The notes below the pieces were generated by a model, which saw only the letters and a list, made by a program, of their open reading frames with translations, made no database searches and was not told the DNA's origin. From Styela clava (taxonomy: Eukaryota > Chordata > Ascidiacea > Stolidobranchia > Styelidae): a stretch of 64,000 nt of DNA. Of the stretch, positions 10,911-24,300 are shown one piece after another. A program made the position numbers and the translations under genes. The first letter of the stretch is position 1. Every line of letters starts with the position of its first letter. Where the stretch lies: the NCBI RefSeq assembly GCF_964204865.1, contig NC_135252.1:14467383-14531382 (forward strand), read 5' to 3'.

Positions 10911-13212
10911 GAAGTCAAGTAAATAAATCAACCCTGTTAAGTAGATTATGATGCGACGGATGGTGCAACCATGCCTCTCATAAAAAAAACTCATGAGCAC
11001 TAAAATAATGTTGCACACATCTTAATCTATGAATCTAATTGAAGTAAGCATAAAAAATTAGGTTTAAATGGAATAAGTCCCTCACTGCGTGTACTATTAC
11101 TTTTGTATTCGACGTACGTCTATAGCAACAAATCGAATCTAACCCATTCGAAGGTCCATACAGCACATAATAGTGATGTGAATTGTAATATATTGTGAAG
11201 TTTCACCATCGAATTAAATTATTCTAAATAACAGATAACGAAAATGCACCTATAAAATTATTATATACACACGTGTAACAAACTCCACAAATACGTCTCG
11301 ACGCTATGGTCAGTACTCAAGACACAAAGCAGGTGACACAAAAGTGTTTTCCGGCTGATAGTGTGAATTTATGCGAGGAAATGAATATTGTAAATTGACC
11401 TTGTTTGTGCAGCACATTCAGCACACACTGTTCGCATTCAAGTGATTAGATATTGAATTTCAGAGTCACCATCAATATCAAGCCCTGCTTGTCGTAATTT
11501 GAATCCCTAATTTCCTGAAACATTTTCGAAAATGAGATATTTTATCAGCTTTTGTAGCTTACTGCTTGTATCTTCTATAAAATTCACGACAGTGAAGCAC
11601 TCACTATTCTCGAATCTGCTATTAGCTGTTAACCTACGTATACGTAAGCAATCCAAGTCAGCAAAACACTATAGATCTTATTGTAACGATCCATGTTATC
11701 GTCAATTGCTCAGCTGAAATATGTTTGCGGACCAATGCCTCATGTTTGACATGAATCTTAAGTCACACGAAATGTTAGACAAGTCATTACTGGAATCCAT
11801 TCATTAAATCTCCAGGTTATATTCTATTGATTACGGTTCTAAACACATACGTACACCAACTAACCTTTCCGCGGAAATGCGCCGCAGGCCAACTTCGGAA
11901 ACACGTGAGACGTGATATCAGCGCAAATTTCGCTAACAAGAAGACGCTAATATGCAGTGTATTATGAGCACAATAGAACGGAAATGAAGGATAATACTGC
12001 GTGCAGCCTAGTCTAAATGGACTAAGCTCGCGACGGGATTCAAATCCTCACTGCCTCTATTCATATTCTATAACTCGTGGTAGTTGTTTTACTTCACGGA
12101 ATCGATAGACATCATGTACTCATTTGGTGTATTTTCGACTCAAACCCGCCAGTATCAGTTATCCCTATGTTATTGGAGTTGTCTGCGACTGAATAATGCG
12201 ATTCTTGAGTAAATTTCCAACGTCCCCATTGGAGGTCATTAGTCCATTTAAGAGCATATAACCCTGGTGCCCAGTTTGCGTCTCAGCAAAAAACAAATAT
12301 AGCACATACGACATTATAAAGCACCATAGTTAAAAGGAGGTGACCGTGCATTGGAATCTTAAAAGGAGTACTATGAGTGTTTGAACGTCTGAAATGTCAA
12401 TATACACAACTCAACATGACCCCATCTGTATTTATTAAACCATTTTGAATATTGTGATATATCTGAATATATGAACGATTGCATATCGTGGGAGATAATG
12501 TTGTCATTTTCATATGTTGTCTTCTGTTTTTTATTAATCTTGCATTTTTCTTAATGGTTGAAATTTGTGCGTTTGAATTGAGTGTGTTGCCGTGATCCAA
12601 AGCGGGTTCGTTCTGCCTTTTTTCTAGTTTTGTCACCAAGTTGTTCCCCCAATTTGAAAAATCCGTCAACCGATAATTGGACGGCATTCGAAGTATCACA
12701 ATCAAATTTAGTTATTAATTTTTTTAATCTATTTTGTCTGTTCTGCACCCCCCTATTTACTACAACACTATTTAAAAACGTGTCTAATAAGTTGCATACA
12801 AAATTTTGAGGGGAAATGGGACATTTCTCTGTTCTGGAATAGTGCACGATATCACTGAAATTTTTGACCATTCTGAGATATTATTGTAATACTAGCTTAG
12901 ATTGGGGCATTGAAATCTTCTTCATTTTTATATGATTGTTGAAATTTTTCTTGTGATTTGATAAATAAAAATCTTGACTATATTCGTTGTTCGTTTTATA
13001 TATATATTTACGATTAATGGATCTATGTGAGATATTCGTGAAATCTATCACGTTTTCAGTTTACTTTTCAGCCAGGAAGATAAGTGACAATGACGAGAGA
13101 GGTTCTTTAAATGTCTTTCATAGAGCTTTTGATAGAATGCATTCAAATACACCTCAGTGAATTTCATCAGAAATACAGAAAACATCGCTCAAACCAGGTC
13201 CAATTTGGTTTG
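10911..13212. other. Intergenic, 5' side of the rhamnose gene
   Basis: No gene supported. At 12003-12053 there is a tRNA-like fragment (D-arm-like TAGTCTAAATGGAC followed closely by T-arm-like GGATTCAAATCC) that lacks an anticodon arm. It is probably a worn SINE piece. The remainder is AT-rich without coding signal. Confidence 0.45.
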
Positions 13213-13220
13213 GTAGGGAG

Positions 13221-13488
13221 CAGTGTTCCCTCTAAGATGTGCGCGCGCACACAGCTTTCACAGGCTGCGCACACGCATAGATTTACTGCGCACAGACGTA
13301 TTTCGAGGTAATGTAACAATGTGCTCGGTTGGCAGGTTGAGAAAGTTTGTTGTTTGCCCACCCATTACCCGGTTAGAACGCCAAATGTTTTTCATTGGTT
13401 TTTGCACAAATATTAGTCATTTCCAAAAAAGTGCGCACACACCAAAATTTCTGCGCACACATACTACAAAAAATTAGAGGGAACATTG
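13221..13488. mobile_element. hAT MITE, CAGTGTTCCCTCTAA termini
   Basis: 268-bp element starting CAGTGTTCCCTCTAA and ending with the complement of CAATGTTCCCTCTAA. It is flanked by a perfect 8-bp target duplication GTAGGGAG (13213-13220 and 13489-13496). The interior carries GCGCACAC-rich subterminal motifs on both sides, typical of this hAT type. Non-coding. Confidence 0.9.
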
Positions 13489-13496
13489 GTAGGGAG

Positions 13497-15006
13497 TCTA
13501 GAAGCAGATATAGTTACATATTCGTCAGCTAGCACTGTTCCAGCAAAGCTACGTTACTATGTGTTGTTAATTCAAACAAGTTTTGCTTTCTTCCATTCTA
13601 GTACCGCAATATTTTGTTATGAATATTTCACCCAAGCTGCTGCGAACGAACAACGGTGTGCATATAGCTATATTGAACAAGCAGTCGCTATATGCCTGTT
13701 GACGAAAGATTTGGAAAATTCACAAGATAATTGAATTTATGCAAATAAGATCACATAATATTATCTCTAATATTTCACTGGGTTCGATGGTGATGTTATA
13801 TACAAATTATGCTGAAAACTTCTGTTCATTAAATTCTAACTTTTCTATGATTAACACAAAATGTACATTTATATCCTATAACTGCATAAACATTGTATTC
13901 GATATTGATCATCTTTTGCTTAGAATCCCGCAGTTGACGTGGCATTTAAGCGGAAAATTGTACGTACTTAATTTAGAATAAATTTGATTTTATAGTTAAA
14001 AAGCGCGATTTTTTCCTGTCGCGAATTTTTCCTGTCTCAAACATACCGTTTTCAGATTATGCTCGCTTCCCTGCTAATTCTGTTTATTATTGCTGTACTG
14101 CTGTTGTTTTGTCAGTGTATCAAGAGTAATCAAGATAAACTTACTTGCTAGCAAGCCTATCTCTGCTGATTGTAGTCTCGTGATCAGTGTTTAACTCCCT
14201 ACTTAAACCTGAACTGGAGGCCATGGTTCACATTTTATTAATTCGTTTTTCGACATTTCTTGGACACCGAAGGGAGAACTCTTTGCATTTCTAGTGACTA
14301 TTGTTACACTTGAAATTTTTTTGTACGACTTTTATATTTGCAGACATAATTAAATAGTCAACGCTATTTTCACTGCTTTACCTTGACTGCGCCTACGAGT
14401 CAGACTCCACACCTTTCCCATTTATTACCAGTACTTCAACGAGACAAATGGAATGCAGAAAAAATCGAAGCCAGGAGATCACAATTGTGTTGCGTTTGTT
14501 GGCTCGAATAGACTGTTATTGCCAGTTCATGAAATATCAGTTCACTCGTTTGTTGATAAGATGAGGGACCCTGTAAGATACAATATCTGTGTTGCTGCAG
14601 TTGAAACAATCGCAATTCAGTGATTTTATACAAATAGAAGAAGTTGGCATATATAATTGATCGCTAATGGTTTTCCTTATTTTAGTTCTATTATGAGTTC
14701 AGGGGCTGTCTGTGTTGGCCAAGTGAATACACCGCCTGCACATAAGTTTCAGTCCCTTTACACAACTTGATGTAAAGTAGGCAGACAAAATTAGTTACCT
14801 ACATATTTGTACACACACTACGGGAGCGTCGTACGGAATAAAAATATGGTCTAACAATAACCTGATACACACACTACAGGAATACCGCAAACATCCAGAA
14901 AATTTCAAGAGTGTGGGCGTGTGGCTGACATTTGGCTGCATGGATACGATTATCCTTAGTATCCCATCGTACGGGATAGACCACTTGACGCTGCTGGTCT
15001 AACATA
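13497..15006. other. Intergenic, no gene seen
   Basis: AT-rich sequence with short chance frames. Around 14670-14700 a CCTTATTTTAGTTCTATTAT block resembles the interior of the MITE at 9096-9331, suggesting a degenerate relative. Confidence 0.45.
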
Positions 15007-15014
15007 CTACTAAC

Positions 15015-18000
15015 CAGTGGCGTCGCGTCAATAGAGCCAAACGGCAATGCCCCGGTTGTTTTTTCGGTATAATAAAAAATATTCGAAAAATTCCTCAATA
15101 TCGGTTGCACAGACTGTCTACACTAGCCATATTCTCCCGACATGGTTCATTTTTCGCTCGCAAAGCCTTCGCCAAACGTCGACGGGGCGACGCCGATTTT
15201 GCCCCGGTTGCTCATTGTATATCGTATTCTCTCTTTTATCTTCCACTCGCCGCGTTTGTCTCGTTTGTTTTCTGTTTCTTTTACTAAATCATCGGGGCCG
15301 ATCGGGGCTAGCCCCGAAATTATGACGACACAATGCCGACGTTTCTTACAACAACGTGTTGACATATTCACGCATTCCTTCTCGTTCGTTGGTTGCTTGA
15401 AGAGTTGATAGTTTCCTCGCCTTCGTTTTTGTCGCTTGTTTCGCTATTTGAATCAGTTAGAGACCTTTAGTCCATTTGCTTTCGATTTTCCACATTCCTT
15501 TTGAGCTCCTCACTTCTTTCCGGCTTCGCATTTCTTAGCCTTAGACCTCATAATGAATAAGGTTAATGCACTACTTCGCAATCCGTTTTCGCAGCTGCCG
15601 CTGGAACAAAAATTAGAGGTACAACGTCTTGGGCCTTATCAACCAAAAATTTGTTCACTGGAACAATCCCATGACGCAGGAAAGCGTCGGCGTACATTCT
15701 GCGCAGAAACTTGGTATAAAAACACGAATGGTTGTGTTACAGCGAGGACAAAAATGCACTTTTTTGTTTTTATTGCCTACTTTTTGCTACCGCCCGTGAC
15801 TCACGTTGGTTTTAGAGATCTTAAACATCTTTCCGAGCGTGCCAGGGATCATCAATCTTCTATGGAGCATCTGGACAATGCAGTAAAATACCGAACATTC
15901 GGAAGGGTTAATATTGCAGCACAGTTGGATGAAGGACGCGCGGTTTCTATTCGTCGGCACAACCAAAACGTCGAGAAAAACCGCCATGTTCTCGGTCGAT
16001 TGATAGATGTTTTGAAGTTCATTGGTTGTCACTAGCTGTCCCTCCGTGGGCACGATGAACGGGCTGGCTCTTCTAATAGAGGGGTATTTTTGGATATGGT
16101 GGAATACACCGCATCCCTAGATACAGTATTGAGAGATCATCTTGATGCCGCAACTGTTTCGAAAGGGACATCTAAGGATATCCAAAATGATTTGCTCGAC
16201 TCAATGTATAAAATTTATTTACAACATTTGGCTCTGTAAATTGAGAATTGCCAGTTCCTTTCGATTCAGTCTGACGAGACAACTGACATCACGTGCGTTT
16301 CCCAACTGGCTGTGATTTTTCGGTTTGTGAAAGATGGTAAACCTACCAAGAGATTTCACAGCTTTGTACCAATCGTTGATCGCACGGCTTGCGGGATATC
16401 GGCTGTACTGAAAGAAGTGTTACAGCCTTACAACGCGAAGTCAAAATTGATAGCTCAAACTTATGACGGTGCGGCAGTCATGAGTGAGTCGAAAGATGGT
16501 GTTCAAGTTTATATAAAAGAAGATATTCCTCATGCGCATTTTTTACATTGTTATGCACACCAATTTAACCTCGTTATTAAAAATATGTGTCTTGATACCC
16601 ATCTCGTCCGTATATTTTTTGCAAATGTTTCGGGGTTTTCTTCATTTTTTTCCGTTTCGCCGGAGCGCTCTGACCTCCTTCGCCAGATATGTAGCCGCCA
16701 TCTCCCAGCTTGTGCGCCAACACGTTGGAACTTCCAATCACGCGTGGTACAGGGCGTGTCCGAAATTAGGTCTGAGCTCATTGAGTGTTTCAATGGCATT
16801 CAGAGCTCTCCGGTTTGGGACGAACGCTCTGTGAGGGAGGCGGCAGGTCTAAAGCGTCTGCTAGAAGATGGTGAGTTTTCATTTTTTCTCGCTTTTTTCT
16901 CCACAATATTCTATCACGTGGATGTATTATACGGCGCATTGCAGTCAAGGCTAATGGATGGAGCGTCTGTGCAGTCGTGTATTTCAGACCTCTGCGATGC
17001 TGTATCTCGTATCCGGGAAACAATAAAATACGACGACACATGGAGTGCTTCTTTACGCCGCGGGCAAACAACGCAGCGTTTGATTTTGTCTGCAAAGGAA
17101 TGCTGCGACATTCTGGTGAATCACATAGGCGATCGTCTGCGCACTGAACACCTTGCCGCGTTCTCTTTGATGAACCCCAAAAATTTTTCAAAATTTGCAC
17201 GTCAATTTCCCATCCATTTTTTGGCTACTGTCTCCAAATTTAACCCCATGATAAACGCGTAAATTGGAAAATGAATTGCGATGTATATACACCAATCAAA
17301 CTTTTTTGAACATCACATCAACTTGCGCGCTCTATGGGTTCCTCATATATGGGTTCCTCGTATAACACTCTAGTAACTACCTTTGGGGCGTCTGCAAAAT
17401 TTCTGGACATCATTTTGACGACGCCTATTTCTTCCGCCGACGCAGAGCGAACATTCAGCACGCTGAAACGTATTAAAACGTATCTCAGAAACACAATGAA
17501 GCAAGATAGATTAAATTCCTTAGCTGTTTTATCCATTCACATAGACGTTATTTCTGGGATGCATGACTTTAATCAGCGCGTTATTGAGCATTTTGCTTCC
17601 AAGAAACCGCGGCGTGTTGCATATATGTTCAAGCAGTAGAAGTCCAGCAGCATATATATCTATGAGTGAGCGACGCATGTCCTTATCTTTGCATTAACTT
17701 TCCTTTCTTCATAGTAACGTTTTAAACCTTATTTTAGGTTTTGTCTGCTTTCCCGAAGTTTCTGTTAATATGTCATTGTATTTATCTGGGTAAATATTGC
17801 CTTTCCTTTTGAAAGAGGTTTCAAAATAAACTATGTCTATATTTATTAATCCCTTGACTTGGACCGGTTTTAAAGACACTCTCTTATCGTTAAAAATTGT
17901 CGCTTTTGCCGATTGGTTGTTACCGATGGAATGGTTTTTATACTCATAAAATGATGGGAGAACTTAAAGCGCTCATCCTGTCCCCGTAGATGGGGGTGAC

Positions 18001-18053
18001 TTGGTCCCGCAGTAGCTTGCCCCGGTTGTCAAAATGACCACGCGCTGCCACTG
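15015..18053 (+). mobile_element. Full-length hAT transposon with broken transposase gene
   Basis: 3039 bp from CAGTGGCGTCGCGT (15015) to the complement of CAGTGGCAGCGCGT (ending 18053), with a perfect 8-bp target duplication CTACTAAC at 15007-15014 and 18054-18061. The transposase runs in the plus direction from about 15553 to 17639. The last roughly 400 bp (from about 17652) is also present at the left end of the two following 3.7-kb tandem units, ending at 21776 and 25499, so the element inserted before the tandem duplication. Confidence 0.95.
15553..17639 (+). pseudogene. hAT transposase (ZMYM1-like, DUF4371 type), disrupted
   Basis: Starting at ATG 15553 the frame reads an N-terminal HLSERARDHQSSMEHL block. 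This is followed by HNQNVEKNRHVLGRLIDVLK, LSLRGHDE, SIQSDETTD, YDGAAVMS and HCYAHQFNLV, the usual order in ZMYM1-like hAT transposases. The C-terminal dimerisation block SSADAERTFSTLKRIKTYLR lies near 17430-17490. It is broken by in-frame stops at 16033-16035 (TAG) and 16237-16239 (TAA), and by frame changes near 17260 and again near 17330-17390. A 15-bp tandem duplication (MGSSY encoded twice, 17334-17363) sits at the second break. No active enzyme is expected. Confidence 0.9.
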
Positions 18054-19244
18054 CTACTAACTATCATAACAGTACCATAATGGGTACTCTGAGCTCCGTT
18101 ATTATTGCTGCCAGTTTTCGCTTATGTCGAAGCAAACAGATCAATTCTCAATTACCCATTGCTTGTATTGTATTGTGACTTTCATTGTTATCGGTGTCTA
18201 GCAACTCGGTTAAGCAAAGTCAAGGAGCAGCATATTTGTAGTTTTTTCACTGTAGTCTGACTCTTCCACACGGAGTCTATGGCTCGAATCTTCGACATAC
18301 TATTTATTCATTGTATTCGGCATGCATATCTTCTTTTTTCGCAACATTTGCTTTTCGTAGTGTCAGATTTTCGATATTTATACGATTATATAGGCGCAGT
18401 AGATTAATATTGAGATAAATAACTGTTTATCCATTTCTTATCCAAAGTTTATACTAATTATGATTTTCTTGTATTATTTACATCCGTTATAACACAGATG
18501 AGTCCCAAACATAATTCATGTGAGCCTAATTGGCTGTCCAGTCAATCTCTGTCGTTAAGTACTGCAATTTCGTGCTTTTTTAAGTGACTAATTTAAATTT
18601 TTGTTTTTACTTATTATAAATATTCTGAGAACCACTTGAATGCCAATATATATCCTTTTACTGCCCACTTGTCATACTTGTTGATATATCTTTTCTCCTC
18701 ACATTATACACTTCATAATTACGAGCCCAAATGCGATTTAAACAATTAGCACATGATCATTCTGCCCTACATACAATATCCTGAGCTCAAAAATTGATTT
18801 CTGTTTTGGTAACGCATTCCAGCATATTCATGTATTATCTCCAAAGTACACAAAGTAATATTCTGCTAATAAAAATGAGAAACTCACTCAATGGTACACT
18901 AAAATTGTTCATCCCCTATGTGGCCTAACGTTTTCATCGAAATAAGTTCTGTGACCCAAATTTCAGGCATGAATTGTCCCTATGACTATTAATTTAACTT
19001 TCCAACATGTAATTCCGTAGCGTTCTAATGACGGCAATTGCGAATTTAGTGAAATTAGCAAACAAAAGTTTATTATTTTATTAACCGGGTACTTTATTAC
19101 AGAAAAGCATGTCTTTGAAAATACATTTTTAAATTGTAAAACAACATGTATTGTCGTTGTGTGTAACCGGAGTAGACTTCAATCATCTCTGAATAAACAT
19201 AAATGCATCCAATTCAATCTTGTGTAATCTCAAATGACTAAATG
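18054..19244. other. 3' flanking DNA of the g1 cassette, no gene seen
   Basis: The sequence between the hAT and exon 6 is repeated in all three units. On the minus strand, AATAAA-type signals (TTTATT on plus, near 19068-19085) lie about 160-180 nt downstream of the exon 6 stop codon and could be the polyadenylation signal of each cassette. Confidence 0.5.
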
Positions 19245-21193
19245 TTATTCTTCGCTCTCGCCTTCTCTAGTAATTGTAACAGTAACATCACCGGCAGAAA
19301 ACCAGTTGGAAGTGCCATCTTCTGATTGTAGGTAATCTATGCTAAAGCTCACCTGTAAAAAACAAATTTCGAGATATGAAATTGTACATGAATGAGGTCA
19401 TTATTTATGAAGTCATATTTCTTATTTACCCATCCGGTAGTTACACACAAAAACTCGTTGTGAATCGAGCGCGTCTTTCGGTGTAAATTTTTATATTGCT
19501 GATTACTTACATTTATATCCAAATAAAAACAAAAAATTGAAATGTAATTTTTTTTAATTTTGTTACGCCAAAGAAGATCTCAAACCATTGGGATTGAGTC
19601 CTAAAAATCGAATGAGTGAGTGAAAATAAAATATATCATTTTGAACCTATGTGGGCACGCATTATTATTCTTTTTCGTTCTACGAACATCATACAAATAT
19701 TGAGTTATGTATTTGCTCAAACCTCTTTCATATCATCGACTCCCTCAGCATTTTGAAATCCACTCAAGGTGAACGTAGTTGAGTCGGAAGAAGTGACGGT
19801 ATATCTGCTGTCCATTGTTGTAAACTGGATTGATAAATATAGCTATGTTATATATTGTATTTTGAGAAGATCGTGTACGATCGAAAGTTATACAGAATAG
19901 TGGGTGTTCGTTAGTTCAATAGAATATGCTATGAATTAATTTATTGATATGACATATCACTGAATGAAACCAAATTTGATGATTTAATTTTCTGTCTGAT
20001 TGGTATTTTTAAAACCTGCATTTGTGCAACACAATATCATTTTTTTATTTTCATCATATCATCGTTTTACACTAATAACCGTGAATTATATTCCTAATTC
20101 TTCGATTCTGAATCTTTAATAAAGAATATATATGTGCATTCTGCGCCGGAATAATACTAGGGTATGACTACAAATACATTGGTTGGTAAAAAAGTAATAT
20201 ACTCCAAATGATAAAAAAAAAATAAAAAATAAAATTATTACGTCACAGTAACATATCAGCGAAATCGTTGATAGTAACATGCTGATATTAGATACATAAA
20301 TTAAATACTTACATTGAATCTAGCGACTGCAACTGGGAACGTAACGGTCAAGACATCTCCTTCGTGAAATCCATTTGTGTAGTATACATTAGAACTCGCT
20401 TCCTTCACCAAGTTATTTTGTGGGAAAGAATAGACGCTTACTGAAAAAGTGACGGTTTGACACATTGGTGATAAAAAAAAATAAAATTTTTTTTATACAG
20501 TGACAGCGAAGGAAGAGATTAAAAACGAGTTCCGAGTATTTAAAGAAATATGTGCTCATAAGACAATGTAATACTGAATATTAAAAAAATCTTCACAAAC
20601 TTCTTTTTTTGCGTTCGATACGTACGTATTTCGGTAAACTTTTCATTAATCTATCGTTTTGCAAAATTGCAGAATCCCATTACAAATTCGAATTACAGAA
20701 TTGCAAATTCAAAAATATCAATCCCAACTAAATTGATTTTTACAGATCTCTCAAATATCTGCTATGTTAATGTATTTTGGGCGGCCTAATATTAAAATAA
20801 TAATTTGAAATTTCAAAATGAACAAATTAAAACAGCTTATTAACAAATTCCAACGCAATGTAAAGAAAGTTTAATTGTAGAAAATTGAATTTATGGAAAC
20901 GAGTTCATTACGATTTAAAAAGATTGCTTATATTAATATACTTGAATAATGTTATAAACTCGCAATGAGTAAGAAAGAATACACTTCCATATAATTTCCA
21001 AAAACAACGTACTTTCTTCCACATCAGTTGGGTCACATGTAAATTGTATATCAGTCAAATTGAATATTTCGTCTCTGTTGAACATTATTAAAACATTGAA
21101 TGTGCTGTTTGCAGCTTCCCAGCCGGCTGGTGCTGAAATCTTATAACGACCTTCCACAGGACTAGAATCTCCATTGATGTGGCCATTCATTAC
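19245..21193 (-). CDS. Headless exon 3-6 cassette of g1 (tandem copy 1)
   Basis: Exons in transcript order: 21193-21013 (exon 3), 20440-20313 (exon 4), 19824-19723 (exon 5), 19352-19245 (exon 6, stop TAA). Lengths are 181/128/102/108 nt, as in tandem copy 3, with intact splice sites and no stops. No signal-peptide exon or exon 2 precedes it within the unit; the nearest are 7.7 kb upstream at 28867-29197. Exon 3 encodes LTDIQFTCDP where copy 3 and all other paralogues have IVF. It is either an unexpressed leftover of the duplication or an alternative 3' cassette that exon 2 could splice to in phase 0. Confidence 0.7.
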
Positions 21194-21374
21194 CTGTGAA
21201 ATGTGATTTATGAAATAGGTGAAATGACGAATGAAGGAAACAAATGAAACGTAATCGTGAATTTCTGGAGTTCGAATTCATTCCCTAACACCCTATGGAA
21301 AAATTTATATAACGACTGTGTGATACGTGGTGTTACGTAGTATGAAAACTTGGTTCAAATGTTCAAAATAATAT

Positions 21375-24300
21375 ATATATATCTATGAGTGAGCGACGCA
21401 TGTCCTTATCTTTGCATTAACTTTCCTTTCTTCATAGTAACGTTTTAAACCTTATTTTAGGTTTTGTCTGCTTTCCCGAAGTTTCTGTTAATATGTCATT
21501 GTATTTATCTGGGTAAATATTGCCTTTCCTTTTGAAAGAGGTTTCAAAATAAACTATGTCTATATTTATTAATCCCTTGACTTGGACCGGTTTTAAAGAC
21601 ACTCTCTTATCGTTAAAAATTGTCGCTTTTGCCGATTGGTTGTTACCGATGGAATGGTTTTTATACTCATAAAATGATGGGAGAACTTAAAGCGCTCATC
21701 CTGTCCCCGTAGATGGGGGTGACTTGGTCCCGCAGTAGCTTGCCCCGGTTGTCAAAATGACCACGCGCCGCCACTGCTACTAACTATCATAACAGTACCA
21801 TAATGGGTACTCTGAGCTCCGTTATTATTGCTGCCAGTTTTCGCTTATGTCGAAGCAAACAGATCAATTCTCAATTACCCATTGCTTGTATTGTATTGTG
21901 ACTTTCATTGTTATCGGTGTCTAGCAACTCGGTTAAGCAAAGTCAAGGAGCAGCATATTTGTAGTTTTTTCACTGTAGTCTGACTCTTCCACACGGAGTC
22001 TATGGCTCGAATCTTCGACATACTATTTATTCATTGTATTCGGCATGCATATCTTCTTTTTTCGCAACATTTGCTTTTCGTAGTGTCAGATTTTCGATAT
22101 TTATACGATTATATAGGCGCAGTAGATTAATATTGAGATAAATAACTGTTTATCCATTTCTTATCCAAAGTTTATACTAATTATGATTTTCTTGTATTAT
22201 TTACATCCGTTATAACACAGATGAGTCCCAAACATAATTCATGTGAGCCTAATTGGCTGTCCAGTCAATCTCTGTCGTTAAGTACTGCAATTTCGTGCTT
22301 TTTTAAGTGACTAATTTAAATTTTTGTTTTTACTTATTATAAATATTCTGAGAACCACTTGAATGCCAATATATATCCTTTTACTGCCCACTTGTCATAC
22401 TTGTTGATATATCTTTTCTCCTCACATTATACACTTCATAATTACGAGCCCAAATGCGATTTAAACAATTAGCACATGATCATTCTGCCCTACATACAAT
22501 ATCCTGAGCTCAAAAATTGATTTCTGTTTTGGTAACGCATTCCAGCATATTCATGTATTATCTCCAAAGTACACAAAGTAATATTCTGCTAATAAAAATG
22601 AGAAACTCACTCAATGGTACACTAAAATTGTTCATCCCCTATGTGGCCTAACGTTTTCATCGAAATAAATTCTGTGACCCAAATTTCAGGCATGAATTGT
22701 CCCTATGACTATTAATTTAACTTTCCAACATGTAATTCCGTAGCGTTCTAATGACGGCAATTGCGAATTTAGTGAAATTAGCAAACAAAAGTTTATTATT
22801 TTATTAACCGGGTACTTTATTACAGAAAAGCATGTCTTTGAAAATACATTTTTAAATTGTAAAACAACATGTATTGTCGTTGTGTGTAACCAGAGTAGAC
22901 TTCAATCATCTCTGAATAAACATAAATGCATCCAATTCAATCTTGTGTAATCTCAAATGACTAAATGTTATTCTTCGCTCTCGCCTTCTCTAGTAATTGT
23001 AACAGTAACATCACCGGCAGAAAACCAGTTGGAAGTGCCATCTTCTGATTGTAGGTAATCTATGCTAAAGCTCACCTGTAAAAAACAAATTTCGAGATAT
23101 GAAATTGTACATGAATGAGGTCATTATTTATGAAGTCATATTTCTTATTTACCCATCCGGTAGTTACACACAAAAACTCGTTGTGAATCGAGCGCGTCTT
23201 TCGGTGTAAATTTTTATATTGCTGATTACTTACATTTATATCCAAATAAAAACAAAAAATTGAAATGTAATTTTTTTTAATTTTGTTACGCCAAAGAAGA
23301 TCTCAAACCATTGGGATTGAGTCCTAAAAATCGAATGAGTGAGTGAAAATAAAATATATCATTTTGAACCTATGTGGGCACGCATTATTATTCTTTTTCG
23401 TTCTACGAACATCATACAAATATTGAGTTATGTATTTGCTCAAACCTCTTTCATATCATCGACTCCCTCAGCATTTTGAAATCCACTCAAGGTGAACGTA
23501 GTTGAGTCGGAAGAAGTGACGGTATATCTGCTGTCCATTGTTGTAAACTGGATTGATAAATATAGCTATGTTATATATTGTATTTTGAGAAGATCGTGTA
23601 CGATCGAAAGTTATACAGAATAGTGGGTGTTCGTTAGTTCAATAGAATATGCTATGAATTAATTTATTGATATGACATATCACTGAATGAAACCAAATTT
23701 GATGATTTAATTTTCTGTCTGATTGGTATTTTTAAAACCTGCATTTGTGCAACACAATATCATTTTTTTATTTTCATCATATCATCGTTTTACACTAATA
23801 ACCGTGAATTATATTCCTAATTCTTCGATTCTGAATCTTTAATAAAGAATATATATGTGCATTCTGCGCCGGAATAATACTAGGGTATGACTACAAATAC
23901 ATTGGTTGGTAAAAAAGTAATATACTCCAAATGATAAAAAAAAAATAAAAAAAAAAATTATTACGTCACAGTAACATATCAGCGAAATCGTTGATAGTAA
24001 CATGCTGATATTAGATACATAAATTAAATACTTACATTGAATCTAGCGACTGCAACTGGGAACGTAACGGTCAAGACATCTCCTTCGTGAAATCCATTTG
24101 TGTAGTATACATTAGAACTCGCTTCCTTCACCAAGTTATTTTGTGGGAAAGAATAGACGCTTACTGAAAAAGTGACGGTTTGACACATTGGTGATAAAAA
24201 AAAATAAAATTTTTTTTATACAGTGACAGCGAAGGAAGAGATTAAAAACGAGTTCCGAGTATTTAAAGAAATATGTGCTCATAAGACAATGTAATACTGA

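Larger units (their letters stand above)
17652..21374. repeat. Tandem 3723-bp unit 1 (hAT tail + 3' flank + g1 exons 6-3)
   Basis: First of three direct units with spacing of exactly 3723 bp (the block TATGAGTGAG starts at 17661, 21384 and 25107). It begins inside the hAT at an ATATATAT run and ends in the ATATAT run of g1 intron 2. It carries private variants in its left part (T in GCGCTGCC at 18046, G at 19169) relative to units 2 and 3. Confidence 0.95.

Noticed and set aside
10695-10922. Small repetitive protein encoded by the minisatellite
   Set aside because: The open frame follows from a repeat unit divisible by three; there is no splice context or start signal.
15105-15408. Reading frames overlapping the hAT 5' end
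   Set aside because: They lie in the subterminal region of the transposon, overlap one another on both strands and match no protein motif.
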